Shown piece by piece: positions 18,229 to 29,063 of a stretch of 64,000 bases of DNA. Position numbers and translations under genes: made by a program. The DNA is taken from assembly GCA_019232985.1 (NCBI GenBank), contig JAFAMW010000046.1, forward strand, positions 9,289-73,288. The letters are read 5' to 3'. Source of the DNA: Roseateles sp. (GTDB lineage: Bacteria; Pseudomonadota; Gammaproteobacteria; Burkholderiales; Burkholderiaceae). Within the stretch, counting starts at the first letter, position 1; each line of letters opens with the position of its first letter. The notes below the pieces were generated by a model. The model worked only from the letters and a program-made list of their open reading frames with translations, was not told the DNA's origin and did no database searches.

Positions 18229-18794
18229 AGCTGCTGTCCCTGAATACCGCGCGCGCCGCGGCGCTCGAGACCCCTCAAGGGAGCGTCCAGAGCGCGATCC
18301 GCAAGCGCGCGCGCGAGGGCGCCGTCGCGGTCCAGGCCCTCGGGCTCGAGGGCGACGAGCAGGCCGACCCGAGCGTCCACGGCGGCCAGAGCAAGGCCGT
18401 CTACGCCTACCCGTCCGAGCATTACGGCTTCTGGCAGACCGTGCGCGCCCAGGCCGGCGCGGCCGGCTGGGACGCGGCGCTCGCGCCCGGCGCGCTCGGC
18501 GAGAACCTCACGCTCGCGGGCCTGCTCGAGAGCGAGGTCTGCATCGGCGACCGCCTGCGCTTCGCCGACTGCGAGCTCGTCGTCAGCGAGCCGCGCTACC
18601 CCTGCTTCAAGTTCAACGCGGTGATGGGCTTCAATCAGGCCGCGAAGCTGATGGCCCAGAGCGGCTGGTGCGGCTTCTACCTGGCCGTGCATCGGCCCGG
18701 CACGCTCGCGGCCGGCGAGGCCTTCGAGCTTGTGCATGGGCCGCGCGAGGTCGGCATCGTCGAGCTGTTCAAGGCAAGAATGAAGAAGGCCTGA
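18225..18794 (+). CDS. MOSC domain protein (YiiM-like)
   Basis: A 189-residue MOSC-domain protein, the fold at the C-terminus of molybdenum cofactor sulfurases. Stand-alone members such as YiiM take part in molybdenum-dependent N-hydroxyl reduction. Seen: GLEGDEQADPSVHGGQSKAVYAYPSEHY, LAPGALGENLTLAGLLESEVCIGDRLRF, and the conserved Cys in SEPRYPCFKFN, the expected cofactor or sulfur-binding residue. GWCGFYLAV follows, near a typical C-terminus. The ATG at 18225 overlaps the lipoprotein stop. There is no haem or flavin domain nearby that would act as its redox partner. Confidence 0.9.
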   Translation: MKLLSLNTARAAALETPQGSVQSAIRKRAREGAVAVQALGLEGDEQADPSVHGGQSKAVYAYPSEHYGFWQTVRAQAGAAGWDAALAPGALGENLTLAGLLESEVCIGDRLRFADCELVVSEPRYPCFKFNAVMGFNQAAKLMAQSGWCGFYLAVHRPGTLAAGEAFELVHGPREVGIVELFKARMKKA

Positions 18795-18836
18795 CGCTCG
18801 CGCGCCAGGCCTTCGAGGCGGAACCGCCGCAGCGCT

Positions 18837-19910
18837 TTACGCGAGCGCCGCGTAGTCGGTATAGCCCTTCGCGTCGCCGCCGTACCAGGTCGCGCGGTCG
18901 GCCGGGGTCAGCGCGGCGTTCAGGCGCAGGCGGCGCACGAGGTCGGGGTTGGAGATGAAGTCGCGACCGAACGAGACGAGGTCGGCGCGGCCCTCGGCGA
19001 CGGCGGCGAGCGCCATGTCGCGCGTGTAGCCGTTGTTCGCGATATAGGCGCCCGGGAAACGCGCGCGCAGCGCCTGGTAGTCGAAGGGCGCGAAGTCGCG
19101 CGGGCCGCCGGTCTGGCCTTCGACGACCTCGAGGAACGCGAACTTCAAGGGCGCGAGGCGCTCGACGACATGGTTGAACAGCGCCTGCGGGTCGCTGTCG
19201 AGCGCCGCGTCGTTCGACGGCGTGACCGGCGAGATGCGCAGGCCCGTGCGGCCCGCGCCGACGGCCGCGACGATCGCCTCCATGACCTCGACGAGCAGGC
19301 GCGCGCGGTTCTCGATCGAGCCGCCGTAGGCGTCCGTGCGGTCGTTGATGCTGTCGCGCAGGAACTGGTCGATCAGGTAGCCGTTCGCGCCGTGGACCTC
19401 GACGGCGTCGAAGCCGGCCTCGACCGCGCATTCGGCGGCGTGGGCGAACTGGCGCACGACACCGGGCAGCTCGTCGAGGCGCAGCGCGCGTGGCGCCGAC
19501 ACGTCGATGAAGCCCTCGGGCGCGAAGGTCTTGGTCTTGGCCGCGGTGGCCGTGCTCGAGACCGGCGCGACGCCGCCGGGCTGGAAGCCGACATGCGAGA
19601 TGCGGCCCACATGCCACAGCTGCACGGCGATCTTGCCGCCCTCGGCGTGAACCGCGTCGGTGACCTGCTTCCAGGCGGCGATCTGCTCCTTGCTGTGGAT
19701 GCCGGGCGTGTCCATATAGCCCTGGCCCTCGAGCGCGATCTGGGTGCCTTCGCTGATCAAGAGGCCCGCGCTCGCGCGCTGGCGGTAGTACTCGACGGCG
19801 AGCGTGCCCGGACGCAGGCCCTGCGAGCGGCTGCGCGTGAGCGGCGCCATGACGATGCGGTTGGCGAGCGAAACGTCGCCGATCTGGATGGGGTCGAAAA
19901 GATTAGCCAT
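18837..19910 (-). CDS. nemA: Old yellow enzyme / alkene reductase (NemA-like)
   Basis: A 357-residue FMN-dependent ene-reductase that reduces activated double bonds or nitro compounds with NAD(P)H. Seen: FDPIQIGDVSLANRIVMAPLTRSRS at the N-terminus (FMN-binding Pro-Leu-Thr), YYRQRASAGLLISEGTQI, VQLWHVGRISH, the substrate-anion pair in VEVHGANGYLIDQFL, DAYGGSIENRARL and the C-terminal VSFGRDFISNPDLVRRL and YGGDAKGYTDY. Substituting Asn for the second His of the HxxH pair is common in this group. No regulator gene of the NemR type is beside it. It is divergent from rlmJ with 151 bases between starts. Confidence 0.92.
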   Translation of the reverse strand: MANLFDPIQIGDVSLANRIVMAPLTRSRSQGLRPGTLAVEYYRQRASAGLLISEGTQIALEGQGYMDTPGIHSKEQIAAWKQVTDAVHAEGGKIAVQLWHVGRISHVGFQPGGVAPVSSTATAAKTKTFAPEGFIDVSAPRALRLDELPGVVRQFAHAAECAVEAGFDAVEVHGANGYLIDQFLRDSINDRTDAYGGSIENRARLLVEVMEAIVAAVGAGRTGLRISPVTPSNDAALDSDPQALFNHVVERLAPLKFAFLEVVEGQTGGPRDFAPFDYQALRARFPGAYIANNGYTRDMALAAVAEGRADLVSFGRDFISNPDLVRRLRLNAALTPADRATWYGGDAKGYTDYAALA

Positions 19911-20061
19911 GGCCGTTACCCTAACCGCATTCGCCGCGCCGCGCTGCCGCCCACGCGACAGCCTCGCCCGGCCGGGCTTTTGCCCCGCGCGCGAGGCGCC
20001 GGCGACGAAATTCGGCTAGGCGCAGCGCCACGCGGCCGGGCGCTTCAGTACAGTCCGGGTC

Positions 20062-20919
20062 ATGCTTGCTTATCGCCACGCCTTTCATGCCGGCAACCAC
20101 GCCGATGTGCTCAAGCACACCGTGCTCGCCGAAGTCCTGCGCTACATGGCCGAAAAGGACAAGCCCTACACGCTCGTCGACACCCACGCGGGCGCCGGCG
20201 GCTACTCGGTCGAGGGCCGCTACGCCCAGAAGAAGGCCGAGTACGCCGACGGCATCGCGCGCCTGTGGGGCGCGCGCGACCTGCCGCCGCTGCTCGCGCG
20301 CTACGTCGCGCTCGTGCGCGCGTTCAACCCCGACGGCCAGCTGCGCCAGTACCCGGGCTCGCCCGCGATCGCGAACATGCTGCTGCGCGCCGACGACCGC
20401 CTGCGCGTCTACGAGCTGCACCAGACCGACTACCGCATCCTCTCGACCTACCTCGAGAGCCGGCCCAACACCCAGGTGTCCGACCGCGACGGCTTCGCGT
20501 CGCTGAAGAGCGAGCTGCCGCCGCCGTCGCGCCGCGGCGTCGTGCTGATGGACCCGTCCTACGAGCTCAAGACCGACTACGCAAAGGTGCTCGCCGCGCT
20601 GCGCGAGGGCCTGCAGCGCTTCGCCGACGGCGTGTTCATGATCTGGTACCCGCAGCTGCAGCTGCTCGAGTCGGCCCAGCTCGCCCAGCGCCTCAAGGCC
20701 ACGGCCGACGCGGCCGCGAAGAAGGGCTGGCTGCACGTGCGCCTGACCGTGGCCCAGCAGGACAACGCGCAGGGCTTCGGCATGCTCGGCTCGGGCATGT
20801 TCATCGCGAACCCGCCGTTCACGCTGCACGACGACCTCCAGGCCTGCCTGCCCTGGCTCGTCGAGCAGCTCGGCCTGTACGACGGCGCGAACTACCTCCT
20901 CGAGCGCAACGCCGTCTGA
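20062..20919 (+). CDS. rlmJ: 23S rRNA (adenine(2030)-N6)-methyltransferase RlmJ
   Basis: RlmJ methylates N6 of A2030 in 23S rRNA using S-adenosylmethionine. Seen in 285 residues: MLAYRHAFHAGNHADVLKH at the very start, characteristic of the family, then VDTHAGAGGYSV as the SAM-binding motif I, YPGSPAIANMLLR, HQTDYRIL and the catalytic LMDPSYELKTDY (a DPPY-type motif IV with Ser for the third residue). FMIWYPQLQ and GSGMFIANPPF follow. The length is the family's usual. A CPBP-type protein starts 13 bases after its stop, so the two form one transcript. Confidence 0.95.
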   Translation: MLAYRHAFHAGNHADVLKHTVLAEVLRYMAEKDKPYTLVDTHAGAGGYSVEGRYAQKKAEYADGIARLWGARDLPPLLARYVALVRAFNPDGQLRQYPGSPAIANMLLRADDRLRVYELHQTDYRILSTYLESRPNTQVSDRDGFASLKSELPPPSRRGVVLMDPSYELKTDYAKVLAALREGLQRFADGVFMIWYPQLQLLESAQLAQRLKATADAAAKKGWLHVRLTVAQQDNAQGFGMLGSGMFIANPPFTLHDDLQACLPWLVEQLGLYDGANYLLERNAV

Positions 20920-20932
20920 TGGAGGCGGTCTG

Positions 20933-21613
20933 ATGCCCTTCAGCCGCTCGGCCTTCGCGCGCTGCCTGCCGTTCGCGATCTTCATGGCCCTGCTGGGCCT
21001 GCGCGGCGCGCTGCCGCCAAGCCTGAGCGCGAGCCTCGGCCTCGACGCGCGCTGGATCTACGGCCTCGGCGTCGTGCTCGTCGGCGGCACGCTGATCTGG
21101 CACCGCCAGGAGTACGGCGAGCTCGCGCGCCAGAACCTGCCGCCGTGGCGCGAGGCGCTGCTCGCGGCGGGCGTCGGCCTCGCCGTGTTCGCGCTCTGGA
21201 TCACGCTGACCGCGCCGTGGATGCAGCTCGGCACGCCGACCGCGAGCTTCGTGCCGGTGCGCGCCGACGGGCGCCTCGACCCCGCCCTCGTCGCCGTGCG
21301 CTGGGTCGGCGCGGCCGTCGTCGTGCCGCTGATGGAGGAGCTGTTCTGGCGCGGCTTCCTGATGCGCTGGGTCGACAGCCCGCGCTTCGAGACGGTCGAC
21401 CCGCAGCGCGCGACGTGGCGCGCGGTCCTCGTCTCGACCTTCATCTTCGTGCTCGCCCACACGCTGTGGCTCGCCGCCGCGATCGCGGGCCTCGCGTACG
21501 CGTGGCTGTACCGCCGCCACGGCCGGCTCTGGAGCGCCGTGATCGCGCACGCGGTCACGAACGGCGTGCTCGGCGCCTGGGTCGTCGGGACGGGGCGCTG
21601 GGAGTTCTGGTGA
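20933..21613 (+). CDS. CPBP-family intramembrane protease-like protein
   Basis: A 226-residue integral membrane protein of the CPBP (CAAX protease / bacteriocin-processing) family. Seen: several hydrophobic segments, the catalytic-type MEELFWRGFLMRW (Glu-Glu and Arg), then FIFVLAHTLWLAAAIAGLAYAWLYRR with the second conserved His, and SAVIAHAVTN with the last conserved His and Asn. The full set Glu-Glu-x3-Arg, His and His-x3-Asn is intact, so it is probably active. It resembles the CAAX-related group found with exosortases, but no exosortase is seen in this window. It starts 13 bases after rlmJ. Confidence 0.88.
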   Translation: MPFSRSAFARCLPFAIFMALLGLRGALPPSLSASLGLDARWIYGLGVVLVGGTLIWHRQEYGELARQNLPPWREALLAAGVGLAVFALWITLTAPWMQLGTPTASFVPVRADGRLDPALVAVRWVGAAVVVPLMEELFWRGFLMRWVDSPRFETVDPQRATWRAVLVSTFIFVLAHTLWLAAAIAGLAYAWLYRRHGRLWSAVIAHAVTNGVLGAWVVGTGRWEFW

Positions 21614-21623
21614 CGAAGCGCCC

Positions 21624-22355
21624 CTAACGCTGCAACAGCCGGATCTGCTCGGCGAGCCAAGAGCGCATCGCGACGACGAGCGTGTAGGGCTTCTTCTCGA
21701 CCTGCGGCAGGCGGAAGTCCTGCAGGTGCACGCGCGCGAAGTCCTCGGCGACGCGGCGCAGCCGCTCGGCGAGCTCGCGCGCGTGCGCGGGCTCGAGCTG
21801 GCCGTGCACGAGCGTCAGCAGCTCGCCGTCGCCGTCGAAACGGCCCGCGTAGAAGTCGTGCAGCACCTGCTCGCGGAAATAGCCGATCAGCGGGCCGTTG
21901 GGCCGCCAGCGCAGCGTCTTCGCGACGCGCAGCTTGTAGCGGTTATGCGGGCGCAGCTCGATGATGCCGAGGCGGTCGAGCTCGGCGAGGCGGCGCACGA
22001 CCTCGGCCGCGTCGAGCCGGTAGGCCGCGACGATCTGCTCGAAGCTCCACTGGCTCAGGCAGCTCATCGCGACGAGCAGCAGCTTGGGCTCGGCGACCAC
22101 GGCGCGCTCCTGCGCGAGGCTCAGCTCGCGCTGCACCGGCTGCTGGTCGGCGAGCTGGCGCGCGAGCTCGTTGAAGTCCATGCGCAGCAGGCCGCACAGC
22201 GCGTCGACACGCGACAGCGGCATTTCGCCGTCGCGCCCGAACATGCGCTTGACGCTCGCCTCCGACAGGCCCAGGTGGCGCGCGACGGCCGCGTAGCTGA
22301 GGCCCTGCTGCTTGAGTTCGGCCTTGATCAGGTCGACGAGTTGGCGGCTGCTCAT
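21624..22355 (-). CDS. XRE-like helix-turn-helix regulator with C-terminal sensor-like domain
   Basis: A 243-residue putative DNA-binding protein. Residues about 13-60 form a helix-turn-helix of the Cro/CI type (LSYAAVARHLGLSEASVKRMFG). The rest lacks a domain I recognise. It contains AEPKLLLVAMSCLSQWSFEQIVAAYRLDAAEVVRRLAELDRLGIIEL, which looks like a second winged helix, then RYKLRVAKTLRWRPNGP and an FREQVLHDFY helix. It is divergent from the amidohydrolase gene, and a perfect palindrome (GGTATC-N7-GATACC) sits 10 bases upstream of its start, a likely autoregulatory site. Confidence 0.82.
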   Translation of the reverse strand: MSSRQLVDLIKAELKQQGLSYAAVARHLGLSEASVKRMFGRDGEMPLSRVDALCGLLRMDFNELARQLADQQPVQRELSLAQERAVVAEPKLLLVAMSCLSQWSFEQIVAAYRLDAAEVVRRLAELDRLGIIELRPHNRYKLRVAKTLRWRPNGPLIGYFREQVLHDFYAGRFDGDGELLTLVHGQLEPAHARELAERLRRVAEDFARVHLQDFRLPQVEKKPYTLVVAMRSWLAEQIRLLQR

Positions 22356-22364
22356 GGCCTGGAC

Positions 22365-22383
22365 GGTATCTCAAAACGATACC
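22365..22383. promoter_or_regulatory. GGTATC-N7-GATACC operator
   Basis: A perfect inverted repeat, GGTATC TCAAAAC GATACC, sits 10 bases upstream of the start of the HTH regulator and about 95 bases before the amidohydrolase start. Its A+T-rich centre and 13-base arm spacing are typical of sites for dimeric helix-turn-helix proteins. The neighbouring regulator is the obvious candidate. Confidence 0.55.
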
Positions 22384-22476
22384 TACAGCATCGAAATATG
22401 CACCTCCCGTCGAAATCCAGGCGCGCCGATGCCGGGTCGCCGCGAGCATCGCGCCGTGCTCACCCAACGGAACGTC

Positions 22477-23724
22477 ATGCAACTCGGAAGGCGCCACCTG
22501 CTGTGCTGCGGCGCCGCCGTCGCCGCGGGCCTGTTCACCCGCCTCGGCCGCGCCGCCATCCTCAACCCCTGCGAAAGCGGCGCGCTGCCGGCCGAGCTCC
22601 ACGACTTCGTGCAGCAAAGCCTCGCGGGCCTCGACCCGCAGCAGCTGTGGGACAGCCATTGCCACCTGCTCGGCACCGGCGACGCGGGCTCGGGCTGCCG
22701 CATCCACCCGAGCCTCACGCAGTGGTGGCACCCGGTCGAGTCGCTGCGCCGGCGCTTCATCCTCAACGGCGCCTGCGTCGCGCCCGACGTGCCCAGCGTC
22801 GACCGCGCCTATGTCGAGCGGCTGCACGCGCTCGCGGCCGACTTCCCGGCCGGCGCGCGCTGGCTGCTGTTCGCGTTCGACGCGGCCTTCGACGCCGCGG
22901 GCCGCGAGCGCCCCGAGTGGACGACCTTCTATGTGCCGAACGACTACGCACGCGAGGTCGCCGCGGCCGACCCCGCGCGCTTCGTCTGGGTCGCATCGAT
23001 CCACCCCTACCGCGCGGACGCGCTCGCGCGGCTCGACGCGGCGATCGCGGCCGGCGCCGTCGCGCTGAAGTGGCTGCCGTCGAGCATGAACATCGACCTG
23101 CGCGACGCGCGGCTCAAGCCCTTCTACGACCGCCTCGCGCGCGCCCGGATGCCGCTGATCGTCCATTGCGGCGAGGAGCGCGCGGTGCCCGGCGCGGGCC
23201 GCGACGAGCTCGGCAACCCGCTGCTGCTGCGCGCGCCGCTCGCCCAGGGCGTGACCTGCATCGCCGCGCATTGCGCGTCGCTCGGCAGCGCGCTCGACCT
23301 CGACCAGCGCCGGCCGGGCCGGGCCGACGCGTTCGCGCTGTTCGCGCGCCTCATGGACGAGCGCCACCCGAAGCTGCTTGGCGACGTCTCGGCCCTGTTC
23401 CAGGTCAACCGCGACGCGGCGGTCTGGCGCACCGTGCTCACGCGCGTCGACTGGCATCCGCGCCTGCTGCACGGCTCGGACTACCCGCTGCCCGGCGTCG
23501 GCCCCTTGTTCCGACCGGCCGCGCTCGCCCACGCGGGCCTGCTCGCCGAGGCCGAGGTCGCGCCGCTCGAGCGCCTGCGCGAGCACAACCCCCTGCTGTT
23601 CGACCTCGCGCTGCAGCGCCGCGCGCGCTGGCAGGGGCAAAGCCTGAGCCCCGAGGTGTTCGCGACGCGTCATCATTTCGAAGGCCTAACATCGTCACCA
23701 TCCTCTGCGAAAGCTCAGGCATGA
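22477..23724 (+). CDS. Amidohydrolase-2 family metal-dependent hydrolase, possible Tat export
   Basis: A 415-residue TIM-barrel metallohydrolase. The N-terminus MQLGRRHLLCCGAAVAAGLF has a twin arginine followed by a hydrophobic stretch, consistent with a Tat signal, although two cysteines interrupt it. The barrel follows with DSHCHLLGTGDAGSG (metal His pair), IHPYRADALARLDAAI, LKWLPSSMNID (metal-bridging Lys), MPLIVHCGEE, IAAHCASLGS and LLHGSDYPLPG (catalytic Asp). The fold and motifs are those of the amidohydrolase-2 group; the substrate is unknown. The gene overlaps the LplT-PlsC fusion by 4 bases (ATGA), so it is coupled to phospholipid handling. The divergent regulator probably controls both. 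Confidence 0.83.
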   Translation: MQLGRRHLLCCGAAVAAGLFTRLGRAAILNPCESGALPAELHDFVQQSLAGLDPQQLWDSHCHLLGTGDAGSGCRIHPSLTQWWHPVESLRRRFILNGACVAPDVPSVDRAYVERLHALAADFPAGARWLLFAFDAAFDAAGRERPEWTTFYVPNDYAREVAAADPARFVWVASIHPYRADALARLDAAIAAGAVALKWLPSSMNIDLRDARLKPFYDRLARARMPLIVHCGEERAVPGAGRDELGNPLLLRAPLAQGVTCIAAHCASLGSALDLDQRRPGRADAFALFARLMDERHPKLLGDVSALFQVNRDAAVWRTVLTRVDWHPRLLHGSDYPLPGVGPLFRPAALAHAGLLAEAEVAPLERLREHNPLLFDLALQRRARWQGQSLSPEVFATRHHFEGLTSSPSSAKAQA

Positions 23725-25616
23725 ACTCGAACCACCAATCCCAATTCGCCCTGCTGGGCCAGCGCCGCTTCGCGCCGTTCTTCTGGACGCAGTTCCTCGG
23801 CGCGGGCAACGACAACCTGTTCAAGTTCGCGTTCACGGTCTTCGTGACCTACCAGCTGCAGGTCGCCTGGCTGCCGGCCGCGCAGGCCGGGCTCGTCACG
23901 GGCGCGCTGTTCATCCTGCCCTTCGTGCTGTTCTCGGCGACGAGCGGCCAGGTCTCGGACAAGTACGACAAGGCGCGCGTGATGCAGCTCGTCAAGTCGC
24001 TCGAGATCTTCATCATGGCGCTCGCCTGCTGGGGCTTCTTCGCCAAGCTCGTGCCGGTGCTGCTCGTGTGCGTGTTCCTGATGGGCCTGCACTCGACCCT
24101 GTTCGGCCCGGTCAAGTACGCCTACCTGCCCCAGCACCTCGGCCCCGACGAGCTGACCGGTGGCAACGGCATGGTCGAGATGGGCACCTTCGTGTCCATC
24201 CTCGTCGGCAGCCTCGTCGGCGGCCTGCTGATCGCGATCCCCGAGACCGGCGCGCGCATCACGGCCGGCTGCTGCCTGGGCCTCGCCATGCTCGGCCGCC
24301 TGGTCGCCCAGTTCATCCCGAGCAGCCCCTCGGTCGAGCCGGGCCTGCGCGTGAACTGGAACCCGGTCACCGAGACGCTGCGCAACCTCAGGCTCGCGCA
24401 CCAGCACCTCGCGGTGTTCCGCTCGCTGCTCGGCATTTCGTGGATGTGGTTCTTCGGCGCCGTGTTCCTCGCGAACTTCCCGGCCTTCTCGAAGGACGTG
24501 CTGCACGGCGACGAGCATGTCGCGTCGCTGCTGCTCGTCGTGTTCTCGCTGGGCATCGGCCTGGGCTCGCTGGCCTGCGAGCGGCTGTCGCGCCACCAGG
24601 TCGAGATCGGCCTCGTGCCCTTCGGCGCGATCGGCATGAGCGTGTTCGCGATCGACCTGTACTTCGCGGTGCAGGGCCTCGCGCCGCAGGCGGGCCAGCT
24701 CGGCCTCGGCGAATTCCTCGCGCTGCACGCGCATTGGCGCGTGCTCGCCGACCTCGCGCTGCTCGCCGCTTTCGCGGGCCTGTACAGCGTGCCGATGTAC
24801 GCGCTGATCCAGGCGCGCTCGCCGGCCTCGCACCGCGCGCGCGTGATCGCCGCGAACAACATCCTCAACGCGCTGTTCATGATCGCGAGCTCGCTGCTCG
24901 CGGGCCTCGCGCTGTCGGCCGGCTGGACCATCCCCGAGATCTTCCTCGCGGTCGGCCTGCTCAACGCCTTCGTCGCGCTCTACGTGTTCCTGCTCGTGCC
25001 CGAATACCTGCTGCGCTTCTTCGCGTTCATCCTCACGCGCCTGATCTACCGATTCCGCGTGCGCGACGGCGCGAACATCCCGGCCGAGGGCGCCGCGCTG
25101 CTCGTGTGCAACCACGTGAGCTACGTCGACGTGATGCTGCTGATGGCGGCGTCGCCGCGGCCGATCCGCTTCATCATGGACCACAAGATCTTCCGGTCGC
25201 GCCTGCTCGGCTGGGTGTTCCGCCTCGCGAAGACGATCCCGATCGCGCCCTACAAGGAGGATCCGGCCGTCTACGCCGCGGCCTTCGAGCAGGCGGGGCG
25301 CGTGCTCGACGAGGGCGAGCTGCTGTGCATCTTCCCGGAGGGCGGCCTGACCCGCGACGGCCGGCTCCAGCCCTTCAAGCCCGGCGTGATGAAGCTGCTC
25401 GAGGGCCGCCCCGAGCTGCCGGTGATCCCGCTCGCGCTGAACAATCTGTGGGGCTCGTTCTTCTCGCGCGTCGAAGGCGGCCGGGCGATGGTGCGGCCGC
25501 TGCGCCGCGGCCTGTTCAGCCGCGTCGGCCTCGCCGCCGGCGCGCCGCTGCGCGCCGACCATGTGAGCCCCGAGGGCCTGCAGCGCGAGGTCGGCGCCTT
25601 GCTCGCGCAAGCCTAA
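23721..25616 (+). CDS. MFS lysophospholipid transporter fused to PlsC-type acyltransferase
   Basis: A 631-residue fusion. Residues about 1-430 are an MFS transporter of the LplT type with some 12 membrane helices (FFWTQFLGAGNDNLFKFAFTVF near the start, then FGPVKYAYLPQHL). Residues about 445-631 are a cytosolic acyltransferase with the HxxxxD catalytic motif in CNHVSYVDVML and the glycerol-phosphate motif CIFPEGGLTRDG. In other bacteria LplT flips lysophospholipids inward and Aas re-acylates them; here the two steps share one chain, without the AMP-binding third of Aas. It would recycle lysophospholipid. The ATG was chosen from its overlap with the hydrolase stop; the same frame stays open far upstream as antisense. 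Confidence 0.9.
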   Translation: MNSNHQSQFALLGQRRFAPFFWTQFLGAGNDNLFKFAFTVFVTYQLQVAWLPAAQAGLVTGALFILPFVLFSATSGQVSDKYDKARVMQLVKSLEIFIMALACWGFFAKLVPVLLVCVFLMGLHSTLFGPVKYAYLPQHLGPDELTGGNGMVEMGTFVSILVGSLVGGLLIAIPETGARITAGCCLGLAMLGRLVAQFIPSSPSVEPGLRVNWNPVTETLRNLRLAHQHLAVFRSLLGISWMWFFGAVFLANFPAFSKDVLHGDEHVASLLLVVFSLGIGLGSLACERLSRHQVEIGLVPFGAIGMSVFAIDLYFAVQGLAPQAGQLGLGEFLALHAHWRVLADLALLAAFAGLYSVPMYALIQARSPASHRARVIAANNILNALFMIASSLLAGLALSAGWTIPEIFLAVGLLNAFVALYVFLLVPEYLLRFFAFILTRLIYRFRVRDGANIPAEGAALLVCNHVSYVDVMLLMAASPRPIRFIMDHKIFRSRLLGWVFRLAKTIPIAPYKEDPAVYAAAFEQAGRVLDEGELLCIFPEGGLTRDGRLQPFKPGVMKLLEGRPELPVIPLALNNLWGSFFSRVEGGRAMVRPLRRGLFSRVGLAAGAPLRADHVSPEGLQREVGALLAQA

Positions 25617-25617
25617 T

Positions 25618-26127
25618 TCACTTGGCCATCGCGGCGGCCCAGAGCCGCCGCACGCGCCGCTTGAGCACGCGCGCGTAGCGCCACACGTAGCTGTCGCGCA
25701 CCCAGGCGAGCAGCGCGTTCTTCCAGCGCAGCCAGCGCTCGTGCAGCGGCGCGAACCAGGGCAGCTGCATCAGCGCCGGGTGGATCAGCTGGTAGATGCG
25801 CGCGACGACGGCCGTGCCGAGCACCTTCGCGAGCAGGATCACCGAGATGCCGAGAAAGGCCTCTTTCTTTTTGCCGATCAGCCACAGCGCGAGGATCTTG
25901 ACCGGCAGCAGCAGCAGCGCGGGCACGACGAGCATCACGAGCGCGCCGTAGGGCGGCAAGCCGGCGATCCAGCGCTCGATCACGCGCAGCACCGGCAGGC
26001 GGCCGACATAGCCCATCACCCGGCCGAACCAGCGCCAGCCCCATTCCTCGAACAGGATCAGCAGCGCGAGGATCAGGCGCAATACCCAGCGCAAGGGGGT
26101 CCAGATCAGCTTGAGAATCGTCCGCAT
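25618..26127 (-). CDS. Membrane protein of unknown function
   Basis: I do not recognise a named family in this 169-residue protein, though such short proteins are widespread in the group. Seen: an N-terminal hydrophobic stretch (WTPLRWVLRLILALLILFEEWGW), a second around residues 60-82 (GALVMLVVPALLLLPVKILALWLI), a third around 90-108 (LGISVILLAKVLGTAVVARIY) and a strongly basic C-terminus (RYARVLKRRVRRLW). Aromatic residues at the membrane borders suggest two or three passes. Its stop is 1 base from the stop of the convergent LplT-PlsC fusion. Confidence 0.72.
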   Translation of the reverse strand: MRTILKLIWTPLRWVLRLILALLILFEEWGWRWFGRVMGYVGRLPVLRVIERWIAGLPPYGALVMLVVPALLLLPVKILALWLIGKKKEAFLGISVILLAKVLGTAVVARIYQLIHPALMQLPWFAPLHERWLRWKNALLAWVRDSYVWRYARVLKRRVRRLWAAAMAK

Positions 26128-26172
26128 CGATCGCGATGATGGTCCTGTCCGGCGGCGCCGGCCCGTGCCGGA

Positions 26173-27930
<1,758 letters not shown>

Positions 27931-28977
27931 TCAAGCGCCCGTGCGCTCGAGCAGCATCGCGTCGCCGTAGCTGAAGAAACGGTAGCGCTCGCGGATCGCG
28001 TGCGCGTACAGCGCCTGGATCTTCGCGTGGCCGGCGAAGGCGCTGACGAGCATCATCAGCGTGCTCTTGGGCAGGTGGAAGTTCGTCACGAGGCGGTCGA
28101 CGACCTGGAACGCGAAGCCCGGCGTGATGAAGATGTCGGTCTCGCGGCTGCCCGCGACGAGCGCGCCGCCGCGCGCGGCCGACTCGAGCGCGCGCAGCGT
28201 CGTCGTGCCGACCGCGATCACGCGGCCGCCGCGCGCGCGCGTCGCCGCGATCGCGTCGACCGTGGCCTGCGGCACGTCGAACCATTCGCTGTGCATGCGG
28301 TGCTCGGCGATGTTGTCGACGCGCACCGGCTGGAAGGTGCCCGCGCCGACGTGCAGCGTGAGCTCGGCGCGGCCGACGCCGCGCGCGGCGAGCGCGGCGA
28401 GCAGCGCGTCGTCGAAGTGCAGCGACGCGGTCGGCGCGGCCACCGCGCCGGGCTCGCGCGCGAACACGGTCTGGTAGCGGCGCTCGTCCTCGGCGTCGTC
28501 GGCGTGGGCGATATAGGGCGGCAGCGGCACATGGCCATGGGCCTCGAGCAGCGCGAACGGGTCGCCCGCCAGGCGCAGGTGGAACAGCGAGTCCTCGGGG
28601 CCGCAGCGGCCGAGCACCTCGGCGTCGAACGCGTCGGCGAAACGCACGACGGCGCCGGGCCGCGGCGACTTGCTCGCGCGCAGATGGGCCCAGACCTCCT
28701 GCGTGCCCGGCAGCACGCGCTCGACGAGCGCCTCGACGCCGCCGCCGCTGGACTTCGCGCCGAACAGCCGCGCCTTGATGACCTTGGTGTTGTTGAAGAC
28801 GATCAGGTCGCCCGCGTCGAGCAGGCCGGGCAGCGCGCGGAACACGCGGTCGACCGGGGCGGCCGCGCGGCCGTCGAGCAGGCGCGAGCCGCTGCGCTCG
28901 GCGGCGGGGTGCTGGGCAATCAGTTCGGGGGGCAGCTCGAAGTCGAAATCGGCCACCGTCAGGGTGCTGGAGGTCAT
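27931..28977 (-). CDS. queA: S-adenosylmethionine:tRNA ribosyltransferase-isomerase
   Basis: QueA transfers and isomerises the ribosyl group of S-adenosylmethionine onto preQ1-tRNA, forming epoxyqueuosine. Seen in 348 residues: [24 protein letters not shown] at the start, [62 protein letters not shown] and the late [25 protein letters not shown] and LVSAFAG blocks, all hallmarks of QueA. ATG 28977 fits the usual start. The intergenic to recG is short (86 bases) and the two are divergent. Together with tgt it gives the last steps of queuosine synthesis. Confidence 0.97.
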   Translation of the reverse strand: MTSSTLTVADFDFELPPELIAQHPAAERSGSRLLDGRAAAPVDRVFRALPGLLDAGDLIVFNNTKVIKARLFGAKSSGGGVEALVERVLPGTQEVWAHLRASKSPRPGAVVRFADAFDAEVLGRCGPEDSLFHLRLAGDPFALLEAHGHVPLPPYIAHADDAEDERRYQTVFAREPGAVAAPTASLHFDDALLAALAARGVGRAELTLHVGAGTFQPVRVDNIAEHRMHSEWFDVPQATVDAIAATRARGGRVIAVGTTTLRALESAARGGALVAGSRETDIFITPGFAFQVVDRLVTNFHLPKSTLMMLVSAFAGHAKIQALYAHAIRERYRFFSYGDAMLLERTGA

Positions 28978-29063
28978 CGTCGTCGCAAATGCAGGCGGCC
29001 GAAATTGTCCCACGCGGGTGTCCGAGGCGGTCCGGGGTGCGCCGCGACGGCACAATCGCGGCC

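Noticed and set aside
21726..23720. The upstream part of the open frame that contains the LplT-PlsC fusion
   Set aside because: These 665 codons lie antisense to the HTH regulator and out of frame with the amidohydrolase; the real start is at 23721.
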